Part shown: positions 48,158-55,599 of the stretch, piece after piece
How the letters are laid out: every line of letters begins with the position of its first letter
Position numbering within the stretch: the stretch's first letter is position 1
From: Pseudomonas pseudonitroreducens
Lineage (GTDB): Bacteria > Pseudomonadota > Gammaproteobacteria > Pseudomonadales > Pseudomonadaceae
Direction of reading: 5' to 3'
Assembly (NCBI RefSeq): GCF_021603645.1
Contig: NZ_BQHJ01000011.1
Coordinates: 206,801 to 270,800, forward strand
DNA length: 64,000 bases
Position numbers and translations under genes: made by a program
Notes under the pieces: generated by a model
What the model was told of the DNA's origin: nothing
What the model saw: the letters and a program-made list of their open reading frames with translations, nothing else
Databases searched by the model: none

Positions 48158-48664
48158 CTACTGCTGGACGGTGGTCGATGTGATGAGGACGGGGTAGTGG
48201 CGTAGGCCGAGTCGACCGGCGATGTCCGATCCCAGCGTGGGGAGCAGTTGTAGGCCCGGTCCCCACTTCCTCACTTCGGCCAGACGGCTCGGCCCGCTGA
48301 CGTTTACTACCAGCCCTACCGCCTGCAGTTGTTGGAGCTGCTGCAGGTGCTGCTGCAGCCAGGTCCTGGAACGCTCATCGTCCCCAACCAGGAACAGGGG
48401 CTGGAGCCCTGGAGCGTTGATCACCCGGCCCTGAACTAGGCCGGGAGTCATCTCCGGCGTTACAACGGGAAAGGCTCCGCCCATTTGGACGCCCTGTAGT
48501 GGAGGGCGCTGGGCGTCAGCCGGATCAGGTACGAGGTCCTGGTAGTAGGGGAGGGCGGAAACACCACCATGATCCTCGACGACAACCAGTTGGCCAGCGG
48601 ATGCCAGGGTGTAAGGGAAGGTTAGGCTGAGCGCGACCAGGCAGCGCGCGAGCGGAAGCTTCAT
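48158..48664 (-). CDS. Conjugative element protein, TIGR03765
   Basis: A 168-residue exported protein: signal peptide ending near TLASAGQLVVVEDHGG, then DLVPDPADAQRPPLQGVQMG and FPVVTPEMTPG, segments that I recognise from TIGR03765. A thioredoxin-like end (GLRHYPVLITSTTVQQ) suggests a TrbC-like fold. Start overlaps the upstream transglycosylase stop by 4 bases (ATGA); the frame is open further upstream. Confidence 0.87.
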   Translation of the reverse strand: MKLPLARCLVALSLTFPYTLASAGQLVVVEDHGGVSALPYYQDLVPDPADAQRPPLQGVQMGGAFPVVTPEMTPGLVQGRVINAPGLQPLFLVGDDERSRTWLQQHLQQLQQLQAVGLVVNVSGPSRLAEVRKWGPGLQLLPTLGSDIAGRLGLRHYPVLITSTTVQQ

Positions 48665-49218
48665 GGGTTGGTCACCAGGAGGTTGATGCCGGTTACTCGG
48701 CTGAGGTGGCGGGCGAACGACTCGCGATAGCGCGCAGCTGGTGCGCCACCGGCAGGCCGGTGGTAGCGACCGGCAGCGTCGATCCAACTGCCTCCCTTCG
48801 CTTTTTGCTCGCTGAGAATTTCGGCAGTAACAGCCAGGTTCTTGTAGGGGTCGAGGCCTTCGCAGGGGGAGCTGTAGCGATGGCCATTCGCGCCAATGTT
48901 GGTTTGCCCGAGTCCGACGTCGACACGAGCGGGGCCGGCTGTGACGAGAGCGATCATCAGCGCCTGGCAGGCATCTTTCCGCGTGGCGAACCGATAGCCG
49001 GCGCCGGCGACGTTCAGCGTCCAGGGCCATGGCACCAGTTGGTCGCGGATCCGCGCGCCACTCTCCTGCAGCGCGACGGAGTAGAGGACTACCGACGGTA
49101 CGCCATGCGCGATCGCTATCGTCTGATAGGCCGGTGGTGGCTCTTCGGCGGCGCGGGCTGATACGCAGAGCTGCAGCGCAGTGACGAGGGCAAGGAAGCG
49201 GGTCACTGGCGTTGCCAT
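48661..49218 (-). CDS. Lytic transglycosylase of the transfer system
   Basis: A 185-residue periplasmic muramidase: signal peptide ending near VSARAAEEP, catalytic glutamate in LYSVALQESGARI, then ARVDVGLGQTNIGANG and LDPYKNLAVTAEIL, all typical of the SLT (goose lysozyme-like) domain. It opens local gaps in peptidoglycan for secretion-channel assembly, as VirB1 does. Its start overlaps the end of the TIGR03759 gene by 16 bases. Confidence 0.9.
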   Translation of the reverse strand: MATPVTRFLALVTALQLCVSARAAEEPPPAYQTIAIAHGVPSVVLYSVALQESGARIRDQLVPWPWTLNVAGAGYRFATRKDACQALMIALVTAGPARVDVGLGQTNIGANGHRYSSPCEGLDPYKNLAVTAEILSEQKAKGGSWIDAAGRYHRPAGGAPAARYRESFARHLSRVTGINLLVTNP

Positions 49219-49964
49219 TGTCCGTTGACCTTCATGACGGCAGCGGGCAGCTCACCTCCCAGGCTCAGGCCAAGCCAGCGGCCCTGGTCATGGTTGAGCG
49301 TGATCTGCCGGCTCTTCACATTTGCCGGCTCGATGCCGGCGAGGATCGCCCAGCGCCGGATTCGATCGTCATCGCCCTGGCTACCTACGAAATACAGGTC
49401 GAAGGAGCGTTTGGCGGTCTGCAGCGCGCGCACCTGGTCGATGCACGGAGCGCAATCGTCCTTCACAAAGACTGCCAGGCGCCCGCTGCTCTCCAGGGTT
49501 GCCTTGCCGGCCGCGCCGTTGCGGCTGGAGCTCGGGGAGATCTGGATGACCTTTTCACCCGGGTACATGCGGGTGTTGGCTTCGTCGTAGGCACGCTGGT
49601 ACGCAAGCTCTTTTTCGACACGCTGTCGTTCTGCTTGCACCTGCAGTTGGGCATACCGTTGCCGCTCCGCGTCCGATTGCGCCTCGATGCCCAGCGCTGT
49701 CAGCGGGTCAAGGCCTGGGGAGTAGATTCCGCGGGGACCTTGCATCAGCAGCTGATATCGCTCGTATTCCTGCTCAGTGAGCCCCCATTCACGGGCCAAC
49801 TGGTCTTGCTGGGCCTGCTGACCGAGGTTCTGTTCTGCTGTGTGTTGCCACTGCGAGGCGGCGGACTGGGAGCTTTGCTCGGCGCCCGACGTGCAGATGC
49901 TTGCCAGCATCAAGCACGCCGAGGCAGCTGCTATTGCGAAGTGATTGAGAGCTCGTTTATGCAT
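49203..49964 (-). CDS. Conjugative element protein, TIGR03759
   Basis: A 253-residue exported protein with signal peptide ending near SICTSGAEQ. Signature segments are AREWGLTEQEYERYQLLMQG and PRGIYSPGLDPLTALGIEA. A helical stalk is followed by a thioredoxin-like end with DDCAPCIDQVRALQ (CAPC). This is a member of TIGR03759 (PFL_4693). It precedes the transglycosylase gene in these operons. Confidence 0.9.
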   Translation of the reverse strand: MHKRALNHFAIAAASACLMLASICTSGAEQSSQSAASQWQHTAEQNLGQQAQQDQLAREWGLTEQEYERYQLLMQGPRGIYSPGLDPLTALGIEAQSDAERQRYAQLQVQAERQRVEKELAYQRAYDEANTRMYPGEKVIQISPSSSRNGAAGKATLESSGRLAVFVKDDCAPCIDQVRALQTAKRSFDLYFVGSQGDDDRIRRWAILAGIEPANVKSRQITLNHDQGRWLGLSLGGELPAAVMKVNGQWQRQ

Positions 49965-49972
49965 GGTCGGAC

Positions 49973-50677
49973 CTATGGCTGCAGGCTGATGGTCTTGGTT
50001 GTGCCGGCGGCGTCGAACCGAGCGGCTCGGTCGTCGAGAGAGTTGAGTCGCCAGGTAGTGCCGGCGACTGCGTCGCCGGGGCGAATCAGGTAGATCTGGC
50101 TCAACCGCGTGCTGCCCGGTGGGGCGACCGAGAGGAAGCGTTCGCCTCCTCGGTACTCGATGCCCACGATGTGGAACGGCGGAGGTTCCGGCGGAGAAGG
50201 TTTCGCTTTAGGAGGGGAGGGCTTGGCTTTCGCTACATTGGATTTCTTGGTTGGGGCCGGCGTTGAGGCCGGTTGGGCTTGGGGCTTCTTCAGTTCCTGA
50301 ACGGAGTTGCTGAGCGTCTCCAAGTCGGCCTTCAGTACCACGATGTCCCCTGCAGAGGCTGCCGTCTGCGCGAGCTGGTTCACGTTGTCGGCTGCTTGCT
50401 TGGCATATGCCTGAGCCGCGTCTATCCGGTTGGATAGCGCTTGCTGGGCAGCTCGGAAATCCTCGTCGCTGACCATGTGCTGGCCGGCGAAGGTGTCGAC
50501 TCGCTCGTCGAGCTTGCCCAATCGGCCGAGAAGAGCGTTGATCGACGTTTTTTCGGCAGCACCTTCCAAGGAGCCTCGCATATTGACCAGCTGGTACTGC
50601 TGGTAAGCCGCAAGGCCCCCCAGGGTAAGAAATCCTATCGTGATGAGCAGCGATGATCGGGTAAGGCGCAGGTTCAT
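49973..50677 (-). CDS. Coiled-coil membrane protein, PilP-like end
   Basis: A 234-residue protein with one N-terminal membrane helix (SLLITIGFLTLGGLAAYQQY), a coiled-coil region at about residues 45–130, a Pro/Lys-rich linker with repeats KAKPSPP, and a C-terminal beta domain (FHIVGIEYRGGERFLSVAPP, then LIRPGDAVAGTTWRLN). The end resembles PilP/TcpQ-type periplasmic domains of pilus systems; this is a weak inference. It begins the right-hand transfer gene group, 8 bases before TIGR03759. Confidence 0.72.
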   Translation of the reverse strand: MNLRLTRSSLLITIGFLTLGGLAAYQQYQLVNMRGSLEGAAEKTSINALLGRLGKLDERVDTFAGQHMVSDEDFRAAQQALSNRIDAAQAYAKQAADNVNQLAQTAASAGDIVVLKADLETLSNSVQELKKPQAQPASTPAPTKKSNVAKAKPSPPKAKPSPPEPPPFHIVGIEYRGGERFLSVAPPGSTRLSQIYLIRPGDAVAGTTWRLNSLDDRAARFDAAGTTKTISLQP

Positions 50678-50740
50678 GGGTGTCCTCTCGAAGCTGGGGA
50701 CACCCTCGCGTAAGTGGGTTGCTGAGGCAGCAATAAATGC

Positions 50741-51010
50741 TTACTGAACCTGCTGGGATTTTTTAGCGATCAGCTCCTTGCAAGACCGCTTCTCATTGAT
50801 CCGCGGATGATCATCATTTCTGGGATGGCGGGCGGGGAACGGCGACGGCAGCCGATATGCAGGGTTCATCAGTTCATGTGCCTGTGCTTTGGCTGCCCAG
50901 TTCTCAGCCTCTTCCTGTGTATCGCATGACCAGAAAAACTCCCCCAGGAAGACCTTCCATGTGGGGGGATCCCCAGCCACGCATTCAATTCGAATGTCCA
51001 TGGCTTCCAT
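50741..51010 (-). CDS. Hypothetical protein
   Basis: An 89-residue cytoplasmic protein (MDIRIECVAGDPPTWKVFLG, then EFFWSCDTQEEAENWAAKAQ) with a basic C-terminal tail. It may start at the ATG at 51001 instead, which has GGAAG upstream. I recognise no family. It lies on the same strand as the tra genes, 63 bases upstream of the coiled-coil gene. Confidence 0.62.
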   Translation of the reverse strand: MEAMDIRIECVAGDPPTWKVFLGEFFWSCDTQEEAENWAAKAQAHELMNPAYRLPSPFPARHPRNDDHPRINEKRSCKELIAKKSQQVQ

Positions 51011-51375
51011 TCCACTGACTAAAAAGATGCCGCCCTGGGCGGGGGAGGCCTGGGCGGCATTGGTAGGTGCTAGGTCACCGAAAATGCTAGTCGATCCTTG
51101 GCAATGCTACGGTTGTTCTGACGGGCGGCGTGCAAGCAAGCACGGCAAATGGCTTATCACGCAGCGTTTGTGCGAGCTCTATGTGGTAGAACTCAATCAC
51201 CTGGTTGGTCTACCCCGCTAAGCGTTGAATAATGGCAGCTGTTTTTAAGTGCCGACTTCTAAGCTCTCACTGAGAATATGCGCTAATATTGAAAGTCTCA
51301 TGATGACTATCCGGCACAGGGATATGGTAGTGTGGTGCTCGGATATCTGATGAATTTAGTCTCAAGGAGTCCGTT
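51011..51375. other. Intergenic stretch before the DUF2845 gene
   Basis: About 365 bases. No gene is supported. The second half is AT-rich (around 51230–51370) and should contain the promoter of the DUF2845 gene; AAGGAG at about 51364 is its ribosome site. Confidence 0.5.
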
Positions 51376-51687
51376 ATGAGGTTTAGGGAAGTTTGCATCG
51401 TCTCGCTATTGGGTGTGCTCGCTCTTGCGGCATCGTCTGCTCAGGCTGCCACAATGCGTTGCGGAAGTAATCTGATAAGTGAAGGTGAGCTGATAGTTGA
51501 TGTTATTAGGAAGTGTGGTGAGCCGGCGCAGCGCCAGGTAGTTGGGCCGGCTGTTGATGCCAATGGTTACGTTGCAAAAGGTGCGGCGACTATTGAGAAT
51601 TGGGTTTATGGACCTAGTAATGGTGCGTATCAATATCTTCGCTTTGTCGATGGAAGACTTGTAGAGATTCGTACCAGAATGAATTGA
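51376..51687 (+). CDS. DUF2845 family exported protein
   Basis: A 103-residue protein with a signal peptide ending at SSAQAATMRCGSNLISEGE. The mature part has two cysteines and the DUF2845 pattern MRCG…VIRKCGEPAQRQV, then NWVYGPSNGAYQYLRFVDGR. Such proteins are widespread in Pseudomonas and of unknown role; the fold is probably like the outer-membrane assembly lipoprotein SmpA/BamE. It converges with the repeat-protein gene. Confidence 0.85.
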   Translation: MRFREVCIVSLLGVLALAASSAQAATMRCGSNLISEGELIVDVIRKCGEPAQRQVVGPAVDANGYVAKGAATIENWVYGPSNGAYQYLRFVDGRLVEIRTRMN

Positions 51688-51696
51688 GCTATGAAT

Positions 51697-51719
51697 GCAG
51701 GTACTCAGTGAGTACCTGC
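51697..51719. terminator. Hairpin between convergent genes
   Basis: GCAGGTACT and AGTACCTGC form a 9-bp perfect stem around 5 bases, in the 41-base gap between the DUF2845 stop and the repeat-protein stop. T runs are weak on both sides, but the position suggests a bidirectional terminator. Confidence 0.6.
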
Positions 51720-51728
51720 GTATATTCG

Positions 51729-52838
51729 TTAGCCGGCCGTGCCGATGATATCCAGTATGGTCGCGATGGGCGCGCTTTGTGCGCTCGCGACAATGATCGT
51801 AGTATTCGCCCCCGCATTGCTAACTGCTTGCTGCAAGTTGTTGGCTGTTAGCTGTGCGCCGTTAAATGTGGCGCTGAAGAGCTTGCTAGCTCCGGCAATA
51901 GAGAGCAGTTGTAGCATGGTGCTAATATTTACCGCTTGGGCAGTGTTGACACTGATCTTGGTCTTGCTTCCTGCGGCAGTTAGCGCTTGTTGCAAGTTGT
52001 TAGCTGTCAACTGTGCACCGTTGAAATCGGCGCTGAAGTTCTTTGTGTTGCCAGCGTTTTGGATCGCCTGAAGCAGGGCCGTGATGTTCGCTGCCTGGGC
52101 GGTGTTGAGGCTGATGCTGACATTGGTGCCTGCTGCGCTGACGGCCTGCTGAAGGTTGTTCGAGGTTAGCTGTGCGCCATTGAAATCAGCGCTGAACTTC
52201 TTAGTGTTACCTGCGATGCTCAGCAATTGCAGTAAGGTAGTGATGTTGACGGCTTGGGCGGTGTTCACGCCAATGGACGTGTTGGTGCCGGCAGCGGTCA
52301 GTGCCTGTTGCAGGTTTGTCCCGGAGAGTTGGGCGCCGTTGAAGTTGGCGCTAAAGACCTTGCTATTGCCCGCGTCATTAATCGCTTCGAGGAGTGCGGT
52401 GATGTTCGCCGCTTGAGCAGTGTTTACGCTGATGCTAGTACCGGACTGAGCGGCGGTTACTGCTTGCTGGAGGTTGTTGGCAGTGAGTTGAGCACCATTG
52501 AAGTCGGCGCTGAAGTGTTTGGTGGTGCCAACGGAGGCGATTATCGAAAGAAGTGTGTTGATGTTGACCGCCTGTGCAGTGTTGACGGCGATGCTAGTAT
52601 TACTGCCGGATGCATTTACAGCCTGTTGCAAGTTGTTCGAGGTCAGTTGCGCCCCATTGAATGTTGCGTTGAGGTGCTTGGTATTCCCCGCGATGCCGAT
52701 CACTTGCAGTAGTGTGGTGATATTGACGGCTTGCGCCGTGTCGATGTTAATTGTGGTGTTTGCCCCTGCTGCAGTCATTGCTTGCTGGAGGTTGTTGGCA
52801 GTGAGGGCGGAGCCGTCGAAGTTCAGTACGAGTTTCAT
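51729..52838 (-). CDS. Protein of seven tandem 53-residue beta-alpha repeats
   Basis: A 369-residue protein built wholly from seven units of 54, 53, 53, 53, 53, 53 and 50 residues. Each unit reads roughly as a strand with FNGAQ, a helix LTANNLQQAVTAAG, a strand with ISVNTAQA, and a helix NITTLLQLLSIAGNTK. The two halves of each unit resemble each other (N-x-AQ, then N-[LI], then AG at the end), so the basic module may be about 26 residues repeated 14 times. No signal peptide, no cysteine and no membrane segment are present. It looks like a solenoid; the function is unknown. AAGGA precedes the ATG. Confidence 0.85.
   Translation of the reverse strand: MKLVLNFDGSALTANNLQQAMTAAGANTTINIDTAQAVNITTLLQVIGIAGNTKHLNATFNGAQLTSNNLQQAVNASGSNTSIAVNTAQAVNINTLLSIIASVGTTKHFSADFNGAQLTANNLQQAVTAAQSGTSISVNTAQAANITALLEAINDAGNSKVFSANFNGAQLSGTNLQQALTAAGTNTSIGVNTAQAVNITTLLQLLSIAGNTKKFSADFNGAQLTSNNLQQAVSAAGTNVSISLNTAQAANITALLQAIQNAGNTKNFSADFNGAQLTANNLQQALTAAGSKTKISVNTAQAVNISTMLQLLSIAGASKLFSATFNGAQLTANNLQQAVSNAGANTTIIVASAQSAPIATILDIIGTAG
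51732..52838 (-). repeat. Seven 159-bp coding tandem repeats
   Basis: Unit borders on the minus strand are about 52838–52677, 52676–52518, 52517–52359, 52358–52200, 52199–52041, 52040–51882 and 51881–51732. Units differ at many synonymous sites, so the array is old rather than recently amplified, while the protein motif NLQQA is kept in every unit. Confidence 0.88.
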
Positions 52839-52980
52839 GTTCTGCTAATTCCTTTTTGCAAATTGATCAAGAAGCGCCATTTCATGGATGGCGAAAAGAA
52901 ACTAGAAGTGATTCCCGGAATCGACAAGGTGTTTTTGTTGCAGTGTTTGCAACACACTGTTGCTTGCTTTGATGTTGGTT

Positions 52981-53685
52981 TTACTGATCTAGATCATTGT
53001 GCTTTATCGGAAGTATTAGCGATGGGCCGTTCTCTCGATGGCTGACCGCTTTGCTGACGCGATAGAAGCAGAACATGTCCGCCGGCAGCCCCTGATGCAG
53101 GAGCTGTTCAGCTCGTTGCGAGCTGGTCTGCAGGTCGAGCCATTCGCGGGCCTGGGGCGCCGACAGCACAACGGGCCTGCGATCATGGACATCGCGCATG
53201 CCGCCGGCGGCGTCGTCGGTAATCATGCGGAAGCCATCGGTGTCGCGTGGCTCATCCCCAGGATGAGGAAACTGGCCGACTGCCGGGATGAAAAGCACCG
53301 CTCCATCACCGCGTCGCAAGAAGTACGGCTGCTTGTCCTTGGCGTCGCTCGGGTTTGCCACCCACTCGTACCAGCCGTCTGCGCAGATGATCGCTCTGTG
53401 TGGCCAGATTGCCCTGTAGAACGGGCTGGTGGCCACCTTATCGAGACGCGCGTTGAATTTGTTCCGCGGCCCGCCGCTACCTGCCCAGGATGGCTCCCAC
53501 CACCATCGCACCGCTTGGAAGACCAGGCCGCCTGGTTCAGCATGTAGCAGCTGCGCTCGGGACTGAGGCATGACGTTGTAGCGGCCGAGCGGGGTTTCGT
53601 CCCAGCCGCTGATGACGTGCTGCTCGCTCATCAGCTCAGCGTAATAGTCAGAAATCGCCCGGTACTGGGCGAACCGTCCACACAT
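52981..53685 (-). CDS. yedK: SRAP (HMCES/YedK) abasic-site response protein
   Basis: A 234-residue SOS-response-associated peptidase family protein, which crosslinks to abasic sites in single-stranded DNA through Cys2. The start MCGRFAQY at 53685 gives the catalytic Cys2 after Met removal; family segments are PRNKFNARLDKV, ICADGWYEWVAN and MRDVHDRRPVVL. GGAGGG precedes the ATG. It is divergent from umuD across the LexA operator, so both are probably SOS genes. It could protect single-stranded transferred DNA; that is an inference. Confidence 0.93.
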   Translation of the reverse strand: MCGRFAQYRAISDYYAELMSEQHVISGWDETPLGRYNVMPQSRAQLLHAEPGGLVFQAVRWWWEPSWAGSGGPRNKFNARLDKVATSPFYRAIWPHRAIICADGWYEWVANPSDAKDKQPYFLRRGDGAVLFIPAVGQFPHPGDEPRDTDGFRMITDDAAGGMRDVHDRRPVVLSAPQAREWLDLQTSSQRAEQLLHQGLPADMFCFYRVSKAVSHRENGPSLILPIKHNDLDQ

Positions 53686-53736
53686 TCCGAAGCCCTCCGT
53701 CGCGCGCTCGTTGTCAGAATAGCCTGACAGCCGATA

Positions 53737-53752
53737 CTGTATATTAATACAG
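53737..53752. promoter_or_regulatory. LexA operator between yedK and umuD
   Basis: CTGTATATTAATACAG matches the LexA consensus CTG-N10-CAG exactly and lies inside a longer palindrome from 53731 to 53758 (12-base arms CCGATACTGTAT and ATACAGTATCGG). It sits 17 bases before the umuD ATG and 52 bases from the yedK start, so one operator can control both. Confidence 0.92.
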
Positions 53753-53768
53753 TATCGGAGAATTCCCC

Positions 53769-54203
53769 ATGAACGCCACTCTGCTGGGCGCGCTCTCGGA
53801 GTCGCGCCACGAGCTGCCGCTGTACCTGTCCTGCGTGCGTGCCGGCTTCCCAAGCCCTTGTGAGGACCACATCGAGGCGACGCTGTCGCTCGATGAGCTG
53901 TGCATCACCCATCCTGCAGCGACGTACCTGGTGCGTATTCGAGGTGACAGTCTGCGCGATCTGGGCATCCTGGATGGGGATATCGCCGTAGTCGATCGCT
54001 CGATTGAAGCCCGGCAGGGCCAGGTGGTCGTCGCGGTGGTGCGCGGTGAGTTCACCGCCAAGGTGCTGATGTTCGAAGGCGGCATACCGGTGCTGCGCGC
54101 CGCGAACGCGGACTACCCCGATATCCGCTTCCAGCCGGAGGAAGACCTCGAAGTGTTCGGGGTGGTAACCAGCATAGTTCGCCGTGGTCTGGTTGCGGCA
54201 TGA
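53769..54203 (+). CDS. umuD: UmuD/MucA-type self-cleaving mutagenesis protein
   Basis: A 144-residue S24-family protein. Activated RecA would trigger self-cleavage between A25 and G26 (VRAGFPSPCEDH); the catalytic pair is S61 in RGDSLRDLGILDGD and K98 in GEFTAKVLM. The cleaved form partners with UmuC to make translesion polymerase V. It overlaps umuC by ATGA. Because umuC is broken, UmuD may have no partner here unless another umuC exists elsewhere in the genome. Confidence 0.94.
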   Translation: MNATLLGALSESRHELPLYLSCVRAGFPSPCEDHIEATLSLDELCITHPAATYLVRIRGDSLRDLGILDGDIAVVDRSIEARQGQVVVAVVRGEFTAKVLMFEGGIPVLRAANADYPDIRFQPEEDLEVFGVVTSIVRRGLVAA

Positions 54204-54334
54204 CGCGCCAGGTCTTCGCTCTGGTCGACTGCAACAATTTCTATGTCTCTTGCGAGAGGCTGTTCCGCCCCGACCTGCGCGGCCGGCCGGTGGTGGTGCT
54301 GAGCAACAACGATCTGAGGGATTGCTTCCGTTAG
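54200..54334 (+). pseudogene. umuC: umuC, 5' fragment cut by a mobile element
   Basis: The reading MTRQVFALVDCNNFYVSCER to VVVLSNND is the N-terminus of the Y-family polymerase UmuC, with its first catalytic Asp. At 54313 the expected continuation (GCVIARS in homologues) is replaced by unrelated sequence, LRDCFR and a stop. The break coincides with the left edge of the recombinase element. Confidence 0.9.
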
Positions 54335-54431
54335 TAAATGAATTACAGTCCGCACCACCTTGATAGAAGCCTGAGAAATTACATTCCAGCCTCTGAAGGG
54401 GAGTCATCTGGATGGTGTTTAAGGCTGTGAA

Positions 54432-55589
54432 ATGAGGCTGGTGTTCGCAACAAAAGACCTTGCTGTAGCGGGTCGATCATTCGAAGGTTTCCCTCTGTTG
54501 GTTGGCGCCGACGGTTGGCCAGTGGAGCCGGCGCAATCTTTCCTTTGGCACACGCTAGTCGAGTCAGGTGAGGCACTCAGTGCTCTGACGTGGGAGGCCT
54601 ATGGACGCCGTCTGTTCGACTACTTCGCCTTCCTCGAGGCCAATGGTCTGGCCTGGAATGAGGAGAGTCAGGCAGATGGCCTGAGCGTCCTGTCGCGGTA
54701 TAGAGACTGGTCGAGCGGTGAGTTGGAACTAGATCCCAGCACTCTGAACAAGCGACTGAACCTAATTGTGAGGTTCTACCAATGGGCCAAGCAGCGTGAT
54801 CTGATCGCAGCGCTGCCCTTTGGCGAGCGAAGGGTCAGAGCGACTCCGCATTCCGGCTTCCTCAGTCACGTAGCTCGTCCTAACGCCGAGAGTACGAAGC
54901 CCTCAGTGATGGTGCGAGAGCGTAAGCGATTGACCAAATTCCTGACCAAAGATCAGGCTAAGGTTTGCCTCGCCCTCGATGCCGATCCAAGTCACCGGAT
55001 CTTGTTCCATCTGATGGTTCGCACTGGTCTTCGCTCCTGCGAGGCGCGCACTTTCCCTTTCAAGTACGTCTTTAATCCTCGGCTGAAGAAGGGCCTCCGC
55101 CCTGGGCAAATGATCAGCGTGGCTCTCGAGCCATCGGACATGCATCTCAAGTACGGCCGCCCTCGAACAATTGACGTGCCTTGGTCGCTGATGGAGGAAA
55201 TGTGGTCGTACACGCTTCATGAGCGCGAAGTACGGAAAGCGGCCGGCAACGGGCGCGCCACGGCCTTGGTGCTGACAAGGGAGGGGCGGCAGTACACGAA
55301 AGACTCCATCGTCGACGTGATGAAGGCGTATGAGCGCAAGTGCGGATTTTATGTTAGGGCCCACATGCTTCGTCATACCTATGGGACTTATACCCTTCTT
55401 GCCCTGAGGAAAAGCCGAGACTTTAAAGGAGAGCCATTGCTCTATGTCCGAGACAGGATGGGACACTCCGACGTTCAAACAACGATGGTGTACCTGCATC
55501 TCATTAATCAGCTAGAGGCTCAGTCTGTCCTTGCTCATGAAGACGAGATAGACATGATGTTTATGGCCGTCTCTACTCCAAGCATCTGA
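54432..55589 (+). CDS. Tyrosine recombinase 1 of trio element
   Basis: A 385-residue site-specific recombinase. N-terminal core-binding domain (SALTWEAYGRRLFDYFAFLE), then the catalytic domain with Arg in MVRTGLRSCEARTF, HMLRHTYGTYTLLAL (His-x-x-Arg) and GHSDVQTTMVYLHL with the tyrosine nucleophile. It resembles TnpA of Tn554 and the GmtY class in size and order. The start ATG at 54432 lacks a strong ribosome site; the first 100 bases of the element are non-coding. Confidence 0.88.
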   Translation: MRLVFATKDLAVAGRSFEGFPLLVGADGWPVEPAQSFLWHTLVESGEALSALTWEAYGRRLFDYFAFLEANGLAWNEESQADGLSVLSRYRDWSSGELELDPSTLNKRLNLIVRFYQWAKQRDLIAALPFGERRVRATPHSGFLSHVARPNAESTKPSVMVRERKRLTKFLTKDQAKVCLALDADPSHRILFHLMVRTGLRSCEARTFPFKYVFNPRLKKGLRPGQMISVALEPSDMHLKYGRPRTIDVPWSLMEEMWSYTLHEREVRKAAGNGRATALVLTREGRQYTKDSIVDVMKAYERKCGFYVRAHMLRHTYGTYTLLALRKSRDFKGEPLLYVRDRMGHSDVQTTMVYLHLINQLEAQSVLAHEDEIDMMFMAVSTPSI

Positions 55590-55599
55590 GGTACTACTG

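Noticed and set aside
48158-49030. Long upstream extension of the TIGR03765 gene
   Set aside because: The extension overlaps the transglycosylase gene, and the signal peptide begins at 48664.
51732-52838. 159-bp repeats considered as non-coding satellite or CRISPR
   Set aside because: They are in frame across the whole array and differ mainly at synonymous sites, so they are coding.
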